Origin: Trichomonas vaginalis G3
Taxonomy: Eukaryota > Parabasalia > Trichomonadida > Trichomonadidae
Length of the DNA stretch: 64,000 nucleotides
Direction of reading: 5' to 3'
Assembly: GCF_026262505.1 (NCBI RefSeq)
Contig: NC_067208.1
Coordinates: 13,525,962-13,589,961 of the forward strand
Each line of letters opens with the position of its first letter. Position 1 is the stretch's first letter. Shown piece after piece: positions 19,295-29,778 of this stretch. The position numbers and the translations under genes were made by a program. The notes under the pieces are model-generated. The model was not told the DNA's origin. It searched no databases and saw nothing but the letters and a program-made list of their open reading frames with translations.

Positions 19295-19446
19295 TTCACA
19301 TTTACCTTTTTATATTTTAAGATCATAATGATATGTTAAAATTTAAACTCATTCAATTTTTATAGCTTGCCACAAATTACTAAATCATTACATTCATTAG
19401 TGTTTTAAAATTATTTTAATTTTAATTTTTTATTGTCAAAAATCAG

Positions 19447-20370
19447 ATGGATTTAGAAAAGAAAGACTATACTTTCGATTATGATGGAGAAAACTTTACC
19501 ATCATTACAGAGGGTGGTATCGAGCTTGTTGGATGCCAGTGGCTCCCTAAAAATCAAATTGTCCGATATGTAATTATCTTTTTCCACGGTCTTGGAGCAT
19601 TTCTTTCAATGAATCGCACATTCTTTCCAAAAATACTTGCTGATGGAGGCGCAGTTTTTGGAACTGATCATTTAGGACACGGTCGTTCACCTGGCGATCG
19701 TGGAAATAACACAACAGAGCATCTTCACGCAGAACTCGGCATGCTTTTACAGAGAGCTAAAGCAGTATTTCCTAATATTCCTGTTTTTCTTTACGGACAT
19801 TCACTTGGAGGAGTCACATCGATCTCTTACATTTTAACTCATCCTAATGAATCAAATTGGCTTGATGGTGTTATCATAGAGGCTCTATGGATTGCTACAC
19901 ATGAGAGTTTATCAAATTCTTTCATACATAAAATCCTAGCCAGATTCGGAAGATATATTTTCCCAACTCTTGCAATCTCAACAGGATCAGATCCTGACTC
20001 ATATCCATATCCTAAGAAGTTTGTTGAAAAATTTTTGGCAAGTAATCTTCCTCATGATTATATTACACCACAACTCTTCGCATCAGCATACGAAATGCAG
20101 ACAATCTGCAAAACAGAATACAAAAAGTGGCCAATTGGGCTTCCTCTCATGTTTATGCAGGGAGGAAGAGATAGTTCGGTTGGAACTCAGACAAATTACG
20201 AATGGATTGATCATATTCGTGATCAAGTTGGTGCAAATGTACACGTTGTCTATCATGAGAAAGCAGAACACTGCATGCTTCGAAACATTGAAGGAAGTGT
20301 TGTTCTTGATCAAGTTATTGCCTTTGTTAACTTAACATTAGCAAGGAATCCTTTTGATTCTGTTTTATAA
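19447..20370 (+). CDS. Monoglyceride lipase-like alpha/beta hydrolase
   Basis: A 307-aa protein of the serine aminopeptidase S33/monoacylglycerol lipase family. Visible marks are the oxyanion HG at residues 47-48 in FFHGLGAF, DHLGHGRSPGDRG at 74-86 (highly typical of this family), and the nucleophile elbow GHSLGG at 117-122 with S119. The likely acid is D242 in GGRDSSV and the base is H275 in AEHCML. The length equals the family norm. It would cleave monoacylglycerols or similar lipid esters. No signal peptide is seen, so it should act in the cytosol or at membranes. A TCA motif lies within 15 bases upstream of the ATG. Confidence 0.85.
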   Translation: MDLEKKDYTFDYDGENFTIITEGGIELVGCQWLPKNQIVRYVIIFFHGLGAFLSMNRTFFPKILADGGAVFGTDHLGHGRSPGDRGNNTTEHLHAELGMLLQRAKAVFPNIPVFLYGHSLGGVTSISYILTHPNESNWLDGVIIEALWIATHESLSNSFIHKILARFGRYIFPTLAISTGSDPDSYPYPKKFVEKFLASNLPHDYITPQLFASAYEMQTICKTEYKKWPIGLPLMFMQGGRDSSVGTQTNYEWIDHIRDQVGANVHVVYHEKAEHCMLRNIEGSVVLDQVIAFVNLTLARNPFDSVL

Positions 20371-20620
20371 AACTATTTCTATCGGAATTTTATCATTTTT
20401 TTAAATCTTCTATTAATGATTGAAATGGTATAATGGTTCATATTTGTCGAGTCTATCTGAATGATTTTTTTACAATTAATGTTCAAATTTCGACTTGGAA
20501 AATTATGATTGAAATATTATTCATGAAATCATGAAACAAAACAACTTAATTCGAAATAACCAACTCATAAATAAATCATATAAACTAATTATTTGAGATA
20601 AAAACATACAAACAAAATTT

Positions 20621-21691
20621 TTATTCACATTTTTGGGCAATTGCGAAAACTCCATCATTAAAATCAACGTTATAAGGAAAACAACTATCAGACTTAATAA
20701 GCATTTGGGGATACTTCAACAAACCTTCAGTAATTGCGATAAATTCCATTGAAATTCTGATTGGTTCAATTCCTATTTCATCAATGGAATAATAGTGTTT
20801 TCCATATGGTAAAAGTGTCGAATTTTCTGTTGTCAAGATTTCTAAAGAAAATGAAGCTTTTGCTTTTAAATTATTGAAAATATCAACTTTAACATTGAAA
20901 GGTGTTAACACAGGGACTTTATCAGGCTGCCCAATTAAGCTGAAGGCAAATGGCTTGTCAACAAGTTCATTTTGGTCAACAATTTCCTTTGTAAATGAAA
21001 ATGTTCGATTAAGTGAAGGAACGGTATATTTTATTGTGAATGTTCCAATGTTCATGCGCTCTTTTGGAGGGAAAAAGTCTCCATGTATAAAAGTTTTTAT
21101 TATGTTATCCGGTTTTAGCTCTTCGCACATATCGAATTCTGATTCTGTTGAGGGGAAAGTAGGTTGGTCTGTTTGAAATACAATTCGTGGAAATGTAGGA
21201 AAGGATGTTTCTAAATTTATATCATTTACTGCAAATGAAAGCTTATTTTCAATAGAATAGTGAAGAATAAATCCTGTATTAAATAACATGACTTTTGGTT
21301 CTACAATAATTGATGGATAAATCGGAATTATTAATTTTATATTTTTTATTTCTTTCCTTGGCTCTAAATATGAAATGTTAAATGCAACAGAAGCTGCTAC
21401 ATGCGAAATTACATCATAATGAACATCTACTGATTTATCTTCTATAAGTGAAAATTGATTATTATCATTAGACTCAAAATTCACTTCTTTTTCATTAATA
21501 GGTCTTATTTTAATAGTTGCTTGATCAATGGGATTCTTCTTGCGAGTGATAGTAATTAAAATTCGGAATGGAATTTCATGATAAGTTCTGTTAATGTTTT
21601 TCTTGCCTATGATAGTGATAGCAGATGCTTTGATCTTTACGTTGGAGTTAATTTTCTGCTCTTCATTAAGCTGAATAGTGTCTGCTTCCAT
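20621..21691 (-). CDS. TRAPPC13-like trafficking protein
   Basis: A 356-aa protein from the first ATG of the frame; the open frame continues about 30 codons further upstream without an ATG. It is beta-strand-rich throughout and resembles TRAPPC13 (DUF974) in order and spacing. A first beta-sandwich with a YHEIPFRILITITRKK strand is followed by an HYDVISHVAASVAF segment. The C-terminal part has GTFTIKYTVPSLNRT, a PDKVPVLTPFNVKVDIFN strand pair (family: an EPF-HITCKITN pattern) and a last segment with PQMLIKSDSCF. TRAPPC13 belongs to TRAPPIII, a Rab exchange complex in ER-Golgi and autophagic traffic. The call is by eye; confidence is moderate. Confidence 0.6.
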   Translation of the reverse strand: MEADTIQLNEEQKINSNVKIKASAITIIGKKNINRTYHEIPFRILITITRKKNPIDQATIKIRPINEKEVNFESNDNNQFSLIEDKSVDVHYDVISHVAASVAFNISYLEPRKEIKNIKLIIPIYPSIIVEPKVMLFNTGFILHYSIENKLSFAVNDINLETSFPTFPRIVFQTDQPTFPSTESEFDMCEELKPDNIIKTFIHGDFFPPKERMNIGTFTIKYTVPSLNRTFSFTKEIVDQNELVDKPFAFSLIGQPDKVPVLTPFNVKVDIFNNLKAKASFSLEILTTENSTLLPYGKHYYSIDEIGIEPIRISMEFIAITEGLLKYPQMLIKSDSCFPYNVDFNDGVFAIAQKCE

Positions 21692-21784
21692 GAAAAGATC
21701 AAATCCGAAAAATTTGGCAATTTTTTTGACATAATCAGAGATTAATATCAATGCCAATATATTTTTATCAATAGTAATATGCAA

Positions 21785-22842
21785 ATATTATCTCAGATAT
21801 TTCATTCTCATAACAGATAACTTCAAATTAGCTTAATTTATCAACACACCTCTATAATAAATGTATCACATTTACAGAGTTAACATATGAAAGATATGCT
21901 TTATGTATAGAGGGATTTATATTCATTATTTGGAAGAATTTCATTATGAATTTAGGAGAGACATCGAGAACAAACGTAATAAACTATGGTTTTATATCAC
22001 CTCATATAAGTAATTCTATACTTAATATGAGCTGGTTTTGCGATTTGTCTTGATGAAGAAAATGTAGAAATCATATGCTCAATGAAATTGAGTTCCTTCG
22101 CATTAGTGTTTGAAATCATATATCAAATCTTTCCAAATCAGTAAAAATATAACATTATCCATATATATATATGGAACATACTGAATTACACCACACGAAA
22201 AGAAATATGTTTATTCACTCCATTCACCCAGAGGACCACCAAACACGGATATTTGAAGTTTTTTTTGATGTGAAAAACAGCATCAAAAACAATATTAAAA
22301 AACACATTTAAACTTCTATGTAGAAGATTTAATGGCGGTATTAAAGCATATTTTCGTACTAGCAATTTGCAGAGTAATCCTCTTGATAATAATTTGATAT
22401 GATGCAGATTTTTAATGGATTACCATTTTCGTCTATTTGGATTTATCACTATAAATCCATAGAAACTAAGCATTTTATATGAGACAATTTAAGCTACATA
22501 GATACATATGCAGGATTTTCTTTGCTAGCTATAATTTTAGACATATCATTCATTTTTCCCTTTGTTAAGATATTGAAATTCTGACAAAACAGTTTTGGTG
22601 GATTATATCAAATTATTTTAAACACCAATTAATGACATACAAATTCGTTTAATTGATAATTCATGGGTATAATATTATTCAATTTTTGAATCTGAAAATT
22701 AGAAGATTTAAATAATATCATTTGCATGTGTTATATAAGTGTTCATAATTTGTAAGCGTTATTCAGAAAAATTCAGTTTATATATATTTACTTTATCTTT
22801 TGAAACAATGATTAAGAGATAATAACCAAATATATCAAGAAA
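21785..22842. other. AT-rich spacer, no gene seen
   Basis: One kilobase between two convergently unrelated genes, with no supported frame. A short (AT)n run lies near 22160. Confidence 0.5.
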
Positions 22843-24028
22843 TTATTTTCTTGCAATTGATAATAAATATTCTCTTACTGCTCCTTTCGATTTATCAAGT
22901 GCTGTTTTTCCTTTATTATCCTTTGCTTCTTTATTAGCTCCAACTGAGATAAGATATTGAACAACTTCAAGATGACCATTCCATGATGCCTTAATGAGCG
23001 GAGTACATCCATTATTATCCTTTGCTTCTTTATTAGCTCCAACTGAGATAAGATATTGAACAACTTTAAGATAACCAAAATATGATGCACAAATGAGTGG
23101 AGTATATCCATCATTATTCTTTGCTTCTTTATTAGCTCCAAGTGAGATAAGATATTTAACAACTTCAAGTTGACCATTATCTGATGCATAAATGAGTGGA
23201 GTACTTCCATTATTATCCACTGCGTCTTTATTAGCTCCAACTGAAATAAGATATTTAATAACTTCAAGTTGACCTTCTCTTGTTGCCCAGTATAGAGGTG
23301 TACCATCATTTTCGCTCTTGATTTCTTTGTCACAGCCACATTCAATGAAAGATTTAACAAGTCTCAGATTTCCTTGTGAAGATGCATAATGAAGTACATT
23401 TGTATCAAAATAATGATCATTTTGTATTTTCCAAAGTTCTTCTTCACATGCTTTTTGCATCATTTTTTTGATTTCCTTTTTCTGAAATTTCTTTAAAAAA
23501 TTTGTAGATTTGATCGAAATCGTCAGAATTTTTAAGTTCGGAAATTTTCGAAAGAAATTCTTTTGGTAAATCGTTTCCTTCTTTCTCTTTGAGTTGAGAG
23601 TGAAGAGTTTGCATCTCTTTATCAACGCTTTCTTGTTCTTTTTGGATCTGATTTAAATCTGCTTGAAGTTTTTCGATTTTATTTGTCGTAATGGGTTGAT
23701 CCTTTTGTAACTGTTCTAAAATGCCGATAATTCCTTCGAAGATTCGCATCTTCATGTACTTTTGAACTGATTTAAGTGTTGAAATGGCATCTTGTATGTT
23801 GTTTATTGAAATATTTGCATTTCGAGTGCATGTATACAATTTGCGTTCTGAAATGACAGAACAAGATTGCGCAAGAAGAGAATTGAACTCATCAGGTGTT
23901 AAATTCGCGAATTTCATGATTTTTTCGATATCTTCTACTTCGAATGTGCTAAAGAGATTATCCGCTTCAATGTAATCCATAATATGTGAGCCAATATATT
24001 CGTAGTTCAGAACAATTCCCTCACTCAT
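22843..24028 (-). pseudogene. Coiled-coil/ankyrin-repeat protein, frameshifted
   Basis: From ATG 24028 the N-terminal part has the helical domain typical of the expanded trichomonad ankyrin family, ending in a coiled coil of about 70 residues (LQADLNQIQKEQES, KEMQTLHSQLKEKEG) and SELKNSDDFDQIYKFF. The frame then changes at a run of seven A/T bases (23463-23469) and continues as about five ankyrin repeats, most carrying a form of LEVV-YLISVGANKEA, ending ALDKSKGAVREYLLS. In other members these are one protein. It is either a recent pseudogene or a sequencing error in the homopolymer. Ankyrin repeats bind proteins; the target is unknown. Confidence 0.8.
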
Positions 24029-25117
24029 TAAAATTTGTAAAGTTTTTTTTTGACTTAAGGGTCATTAAAGACCAAACTTCCTCTATCGTTCATTTTTGGA
24101 AAAATGAAAAAAGGCCTTGTACTTTGTAGCCTCCTAAATAACAAAGATTTAGGATGATGGTATATACTATAATCATATACTATCTTTACACAACTTTTCC
24201 CCTTAAAATTGGGCTATGATTCGGATCTTCAAGATGTGATTGATCATATTTTGCACAATTAATATTTCATGCTAAGAAGGATATCTATAGGTGAAATTTT
24301 TGATAAATATTTTTACTAACTAATGAATCTGGTCTACTATCATCTTCTGCATATATACATATTTAATGCAAGTAGATCATGACCTCGGCTTACGAGGGAA
24401 GAATTTAACTGTTGGATTAAAAAACAACTCAAATTACAGTAGTTGTATAAGCGGTGAGTAGAGCTGACCGTGATACAAGATTTGAGTTATTTTCTTTAAG
24501 TTAATATGATCCATACTCAAAATACAAGGAAGATGCGATAAATAAATTAAGAAGTAATTATTAATTTTGATGAAATCACAATCTAAAATTGAATCAATCA
24601 AATGAACTATGCATTTGGATCAAATATTAAACAAAAGTTACTTGAGAGTTACATCAATGATCGATGAGTGTTCAAAATTAAGGAAATGAAGATCAAAATC
24701 CATTCAAATTTGTCGATTTTTGAAATAAAACCGTTTATTAATTTTGAATGTAGTGCCAAATACTGGATAATGGATTTTAATAATGCTAATCCATTACATT
24801 CTTTTTTTTGTCCTTTTCACTTATAAATTTAATACTTTTGATGACGAAATATCACAAGGATTTTAGGTACACTTAGCAGTTATCGTCCAATTTCAATTGA
24901 AATCCATTATTTTTGATTTTAGAACTATTCATATCAATTTCATTTTTGTTCGATAATTTAATTCAATGGATTGATTGAAAGAGTGAAATTATTTTAATGC
25001 ATATAGCTCGAGTACAATCAAATCTAAAAATAATTTGGCTGTTAGTCGAATATTACAATTTTTCAATATTCTTCTCAAAATCTAAAATTAATATTCTTAC
25101 TTTTTTTTTTGAAAAAA
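24029..25117. other. AT-rich spacer, no gene seen
   Basis: A 1.1 kb stretch between divergent genes, without supported frames or clear repeats. Confidence 0.5.
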
Positions 25118-25945
25118 ATGATGCTGCTTCCAGTAGTGGGCGCCGGGGTTGACGAGCAAAATCAGCCTCTTCAAGGTGACGATGAGCGCCCATTAACTCG
25201 TTATGAAAAACTTTCCAAGTATTCAAATATTTGGAAAACTTTATTAACTATAGGCTTTTTAGTTATTGTGCATACATTTACCGGCATTGCTCTCGTAATA
25301 ACTAACGCGAAAAGGCCAGCGGTTGAACTTTTGCCCGATGCGATTCAATCAGCCATCCCATATGTCAAGTTGGAAATATATATCAACATTCTAATGGTAT
25401 TAATGATTGTTTCTGAGGTCATCTTCATCATTTTCAACAAGAAAAGATGGTATATTATCAGAAGAACCGTGGCAGTTTATGCAATCTTATCTTTAATACG
25501 TGTTTTTACAATGACTGTAACGTTTTTACCAGATCCTTCACCAAAGTGTCCTAGAGAACATGATCCAAATTATAAAATAACGTTCAAGAATATTATTACT
25601 CAACTTTTCGGTGGTTTGACATGCGGCGATATGATATTCTCTGGACATACAATGGGATTCATCTTCCCTGGCTTAATTCATCATCATTTCATTGGCAAAA
25701 TTATCGGATGGATATATCTTTTTGTTGGAGTAATTGGAGCATTTGGCCTTATAGTTTCTAGGTTCCATTATACAGTTGACGTATTACTTTCATTGGTTTT
25801 GTCACCATTACTGTATTTCGCCTACAATTTATGCTGCGAAAACCCAACTCTTGCTAATAAGTTACCATGCCTATTAAGCAAATACTTCATGTTTATGGAA
25901 TGGTCCGAAATGGCTAAAGAGGAAGATAACCGTGAAAAATTATAA
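25118..25945 (+). CDS. Sphingomyelin synthase-like phosphotransferase (PAP2_C)
   Basis: A 275-aa membrane protein with six predicted spans. Catalytic motifs of the sphingomyelin synthase branch of the PAP2 superfamily are present. GGLTCGDMIFSGHT at about residues 165-178 contains the active His, and SRFHYTVDV at about 214-222 contains the second His and the Asp. These enzymes move a phospho-head group between phospholipid and ceramide, usually at the Golgi or plasma membrane. The N-terminal cytosolic part is charged, and the C-terminal tail after the last span is acidic. Substrate (choline, ethanolamine or inositol type) cannot be read from the sequence. Confidence 0.8.
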   Translation: MMLLPVVGAGVDEQNQPLQGDDERPLTRYEKLSKYSNIWKTLLTIGFLVIVHTFTGIALVITNAKRPAVELLPDAIQSAIPYVKLEIYINILMVLMIVSEVIFIIFNKKRWYIIRRTVAVYAILSLIRVFTMTVTFLPDPSPKCPREHDPNYKITFKNIITQLFGGLTCGDMIFSGHTMGFIFPGLIHHHFIGKIIGWIYLFVGVIGAFGLIVSRFHYTVDVLLSLVLSPLLYFAYNLCCENPTLANKLPCLLSKYFMFMEWSEMAKEEDNREKL

Positions 25946-26401
25946 ATTGTAGTTTTAAGTCTGGATTTTGTACTTGTTGATAGTAAACTCTATACACATT
26001 ACTCTATTTTAAGTAACAAGCATGCAATTTCAAAAGCATTTTGAACCTATATCATATTTTTTTGTCTTTCTGCAATTTTATTTAATGAATATTAATGAAA
26101 TAGATCGCAATTGTTCACCGGTATCACTCTTCATGGATATCTTCACTTCCTATGCAATTAGCTATTTGCGCCTCGGTGAATACCCTCTGAAAATAATGAA
26201 ATAAATGAATTGAAATTTTTTGAATTGCAAATTTTTCGTGAAATGTTTTTGACAAATCGGATGAAATTACAATATAACAAACAAAAGGATAGAACGTCAT
26301 ATTTTCAAAAAATCAATGAACGATCATTTTTGTGAGCTTTTTTGAACACACACAAAATTGAGAGAAAATAGATTAAATAAATTAAAAATTAACGTTTAAA
26401 C
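25946..26401. other. Spacer between convergent genes
   Basis: No supported gene; an AT-rich 60-codon frame at 26022-26204 has no features. Confidence 0.5.
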
Positions 26402-27778
26402 TTATAATTCCTTATTTTCAGCAGCTGGATCTTTTGCATCTGTAGTGTTAACAGGAGGTGGGAACTTATAAGCACCAGTTGTATTGAGGAATTGCAAAAC
26501 ACCATTGAAATCGCGATCTCCATCGAATTTCACTGGTTTTTCATTCTTCTTTCCTGCTGGCCATGCGAAGAATGTTGGATAACCATCAATATCGGGTATC
26601 TTGCCGAAGTCATTTGCTGTTCCGTCGAACCAATAAATGTTAATTGGCTTTCCAACGACGTAATCAGACATGTTTGCAAGAATTGGCTTAAACGCGCTGC
26701 AGTGTCCGCACCAAGGAGCTGTAACTGCAACATAGGTATCATTTGGATTGTCAAGAACGAGTTCTTTGAAGTTATTTGCAACAATTTCTTTGAATGTAGT
26801 GTTTTGCTCTTCAATTGGCTTGCTGATGAGTGTGAATGGCTCCTTTCCTGAAATAATTCTCTCGACAAAGGCGTCATAATAATCAACATCTGTTAAATTA
26901 TGATCAAGAATTAACCAGCGGTTTCTGGTGATATTTGTTGAGTTAAAGATGACAAAGTATGGTTTCTTGGCTGGATTGAGTCTTGAATTGACTTCGTAAA
27001 AGTGTGAATATTGGCCATTGAGGAAGGCGAAATTGGCTGACTTGTTGTACTTGGAATAAAGGTTGGAGAGTGTATAATATGCATCGTTACCTTCTGAATC
27101 AGCAGTTTCGCCGTTTTCGTTTACGTTGAAAGCGATAAGATATGGCTTAGAAGAAATCTGTTCTGGAATTGGATCAATAAGCTTTGGAACAATCATTTCT
27201 TCATATGGCTTTGTCATAGGAAGTAATTGCTTGTCAGTTGGATTGTAAACATACAAGCCTTTTGGAATTTCTAATCCGAATTCACGAAGTAGGTGAGATG
27301 GAATAAGATTTGCATGTACTCCTTCAGGAGATTCAGGAGGTCTCTCCTCATAGTCAACTGCAACGAAAGAAGGTGATCTATCGAAGAATAATCTTCGAAC
27401 TTCTTCAACACAATGGAAAAGTGTGTAATCAGATTGAAGAATTCTGGCTAAATACAAGGCGAACTCTCCGACAACGGGTGGTGGGTTTTTAATTTTGAGT
27501 GGTGTTTCGCCATGAAATGCTTGAAAACATGGCTGTGTTGTACAATAGTAAGAACTAGATAATTTATATGGAGCTGTTGCAAAACCAATGCGATCTTTAT
27601 ATTTGGAAATGCCATAATCCATAAAGTCTAAGATGTACTGATAATCTCCAAAAATAATTACGGAATGGTTATGCTTCTTGAAAAAAGACTGAATATTTTG
27701 CTTGTTTTGTAGTGTTTTCATATGCGCATTTCCTCCATATGGAATTTTAATGCGAGTTGCAAACAAAGAACACAACAT
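26402..27778 (-). CDS. Thioredoxin-fold ER protein (PDI-like)
   Basis: A 458-aa protein with one clear redox-active thioredoxin domain near the C-terminus: VAVTAPWCGHC at 350-360 contains the CGHC active site, followed by the typical IDGYPTFFAWPAGKK strand. Two earlier regions (about 25-140 and 210-310) look like inactive thioredoxin folds, giving a b-b'-a type layout. The extreme C-terminus is ENKEL, a plausible variant of the KDEL-type ER retrieval signal. The N-terminus is short and weakly hydrophobic (MLCSLFATRI), so a signal peptide is uncertain. Several NxT/NxS sites are present. The family makes or rearranges disulfides in secretory proteins. Confidence 0.75.
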   Translation of the reverse strand: MLCSLFATRIKIPYGGNAHMKTLQNKQNIQSFFKKHNHSVIIFGDYQYILDFMDYGISKYKDRIGFATAPYKLSSSYYCTTQPCFQAFHGETPLKIKNPPPVVGEFALYLARILQSDYTLFHCVEEVRRLFFDRSPSFVAVDYEERPPESPEGVHANLIPSHLLREFGLEIPKGLYVYNPTDKQLLPMTKPYEEMIVPKLIDPIPEQISSKPYLIAFNVNENGETADSEGNDAYYTLSNLYSKYNKSANFAFLNGQYSHFYEVNSRLNPAKKPYFVIFNSTNITRNRWLILDHNLTDVDYYDAFVERIISGKEPFTLISKPIEEQNTTFKEIVANNFKELVLDNPNDTYVAVTAPWCGHCSAFKPILANMSDYVVGKPINIYWFDGTANDFGKIPDIDGYPTFFAWPAGKKNEKPVKFDGDRDFNGVLQFLNTTGAYKFPPPVNTTDAKDPAAENKEL

Positions 27779-28037
27779 TTATTTTTTTATGTTTTTAGAG
27801 TTCATATATATATCAATGTAATGCTTAAATTCTTATTATGAAAATCATGAAAACTAATAATTCCTTAATATTGGTCTGGAAACTTGGAATTAATTTGAGG
27901 GTTATTTTGTATTTCGTTCTAGAATCTGACTCAGTAAAAAAAAGACATAGTTCTCAACAAAGTAAATTAAAACGAGTTTTAAAACGAAATGAAATAATGC
28001 TATTTTTTACAATTGTACAATCAAATAGTTTCTATGA

Positions 28038-28721
28038 TTATTTCTTCTTCTTAAGACCAACAGCAAGACCAACAATGATTGCAATTACAACAATAAATGC
28101 AATGACACCAATAAGTATATAAATAAGGCATTTTTGAGAAGCCTTCTGGTGTTCTTCAGCTTTCTCAAGGTCCTTATTACCTTCAACCATTTCTTCGTGA
28201 GCGTCTTCAATTGTATCGTCAATTCGGATGATTTGTTCATGCTGATCTTGAATTTTATTATTTAAGATAGTAGCTGCTTCATCGAGTGCCTTCATGTCTT
28301 CAACAATTTGCTCAGTCTCTCTGTTCAAATGTTCCATTTCTGCCGTATCACGATCAATTTGCTCTTGCCTTTGTCTTGCAGCATCATCTTGCTCGTTTAC
28401 GTTATTATTTTGTTGTTCTTCACTTTGTCCCTGTTGCTGCGATTCTGATTGGGCAAGCTTTTCCTCGATTTCTCCTTTCATGTCGGCATATTCACTGCTT
28501 AACTGATCATATTTATCAGCGACTTCAGGGCTTGCATTTGGTATTTGAGGAGCGATTCTTGCAGAGAGTTGTTCAAGATTTTTCATATTGGCTTTGATAG
28601 CGTTTCTTTTTCTATGATCCGAGATGTTGTTGAGATCATCCTTAATGGCATTGAAACGATTCTCATAAGTGTTAACGAGATCAGAAACATTTTGAGTGTT
28701 GCCTTTGGGTCTTAAAGCCAT
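28038..28721 (-). CDS. Qa-SNARE (syntaxin-like)
   Basis: A 227-aa tail-anchored protein. An N-terminal helical region (residues 12-90) precedes a Gln/Glu-rich linker (91-122). The SNARE heptad-repeat motif spans about 133-193, with the central glutamine at about 160 in KIQDQHEQI. A single C-terminal membrane span (199-223) ends in four lysines. Syntaxins pair with other SNAREs to fuse vesicles with a target membrane. The compartment cannot be told. The length is slightly shorter than typical (about 270-300 aa). Confidence 0.8.
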   Translation of the reverse strand: MALRPKGNTQNVSDLVNTYENRFNAIKDDLNNISDHRKRNAIKANMKNLEQLSARIAPQIPNASPEVADKYDQLSSEYADMKGEIEEKLAQSESQQQGQSEEQQNNNVNEQDDAARQRQEQIDRDTAEMEHLNRETEQIVEDMKALDEAATILNNKIQDQHEQIIRIDDTIEDAHEEMVEGNKDLEKAEEHQKASQKCLIYILIGVIAFIVVIAIIVGLAVGLKKKK

Positions 28722-28929
28722 CAGAATTATTACTTTTTCCTAATAAATTCAATGACCGATTTTTGAGAGAAAACAGAAATAATTATCTATTTATTGCTTA
28801 TAATAATATTTTTTAAAATAACTTTTTCTGAAATTTATTCACAAAAAAAAGTCTTCACTGACTTTTCAATGCTTGATTAAAAGGTTCCCATAAAATCAAG
28901 CTAATCATTGAAAGCAGATGAAGACTAGT

Positions 28930-28995
28930 AATTACCTCAGACTATTTCAGAGAATTGAGCCTGAGTTCAATTCTCTGAAATAGTCTGAGGTAATT
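28930..28995. repeat. 29-bp perfect hairpin
   Basis: Arms 28930-28958 and 28967-28995 are exact reverse complements around an 8-base loop (GCCTGAGT); the arm begins AATTACCTCAGACTATTTCA. Confidence 0.9.
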
Positions 28996-29136
28996 TGCTA
29001 AATTTATTGTCTAGTTTTTCTCATTTTAAGGGTACGCTTACGCCCCTATGACACGGCCTTCAATCCAGATGTTTAAGGTTAATTTTCAACGACGCTTCAC
29101 GCCAGTTGCCAGAATTTTGAATTAAAGCCAGATGGG

Positions 29137-29287
29137 CTTAAGGGTGCCCTATAACGATAATGTAAACATCACAAAATTAACCTTATTAGAACTCGAATGA
29201 ATGGATTATCCAGATTCTAGTTCTCAATATAATAGCCTTAAAAGTGCTTTTCTGAGGGTGGTCTATCGTCTATAGGGCACCCTTAAG
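29137..29287. repeat. 17-bp perfect inverted repeat around 117 bp
   Basis: CTTAAGGGTGCCCTATA at 29137-29153 is matched exactly in inverted form at 29271-29287. It may be a tiny foldback element; no flanking duplication is clear. Confidence 0.75.
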
Positions 29288-29639
29288 TGCAGCCTTAATT
29301 AGATTTGCTCGAATTTTTTATTTGTGAAAATCATTTGATTCTAATCACATACTTTGTTTTGCAAATGGAGAGTATTTCAATGTATTTCTCAGCGAGAATA
29401 ACATTTCAAGATCTTTTAGAAGAGACAATTATTATATTTAAGGCATTTTTGTCCGATTTACAGTATAAGGTTAATATTTCCATTCATTATCTTTAAAAAG
29501 GTACTATCATGTCAAATCTATTAAATGATAGTGGTTAAGATGGAAGATAGAATGTACAAATATAATATATACTACACAGAGAAAATAAAAACTGCCTGCA
29601 TGATTTCGAGTTAGAATGCACTGAAATATCCAAAATTAA

Positions 29640-29778
29640 AAATTTATTCCAATTGAGTCATTTGAGAGCCTCTCAAAATTTTTGCAACTCAATTGGAATA
29701 AATTTGAATTTATACATTCAATACAAACACTTTTTAAATGAAATTTAAAAAGTGGTTGTATTGAATTAGTATAAATTT
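29640..29778. repeat. Two adjacent foldbacks (MITE-like)
   Basis: First foldback: 19-bp exact arms at 29640-29658 and 29687-29705, with an inner TTTGAGA/TCTCAAA stem. Second foldback: 29707-29778, about 32 paired bases with small bulges around a GAA loop. Both are AT-rich and non-coding. Confidence 0.8.
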
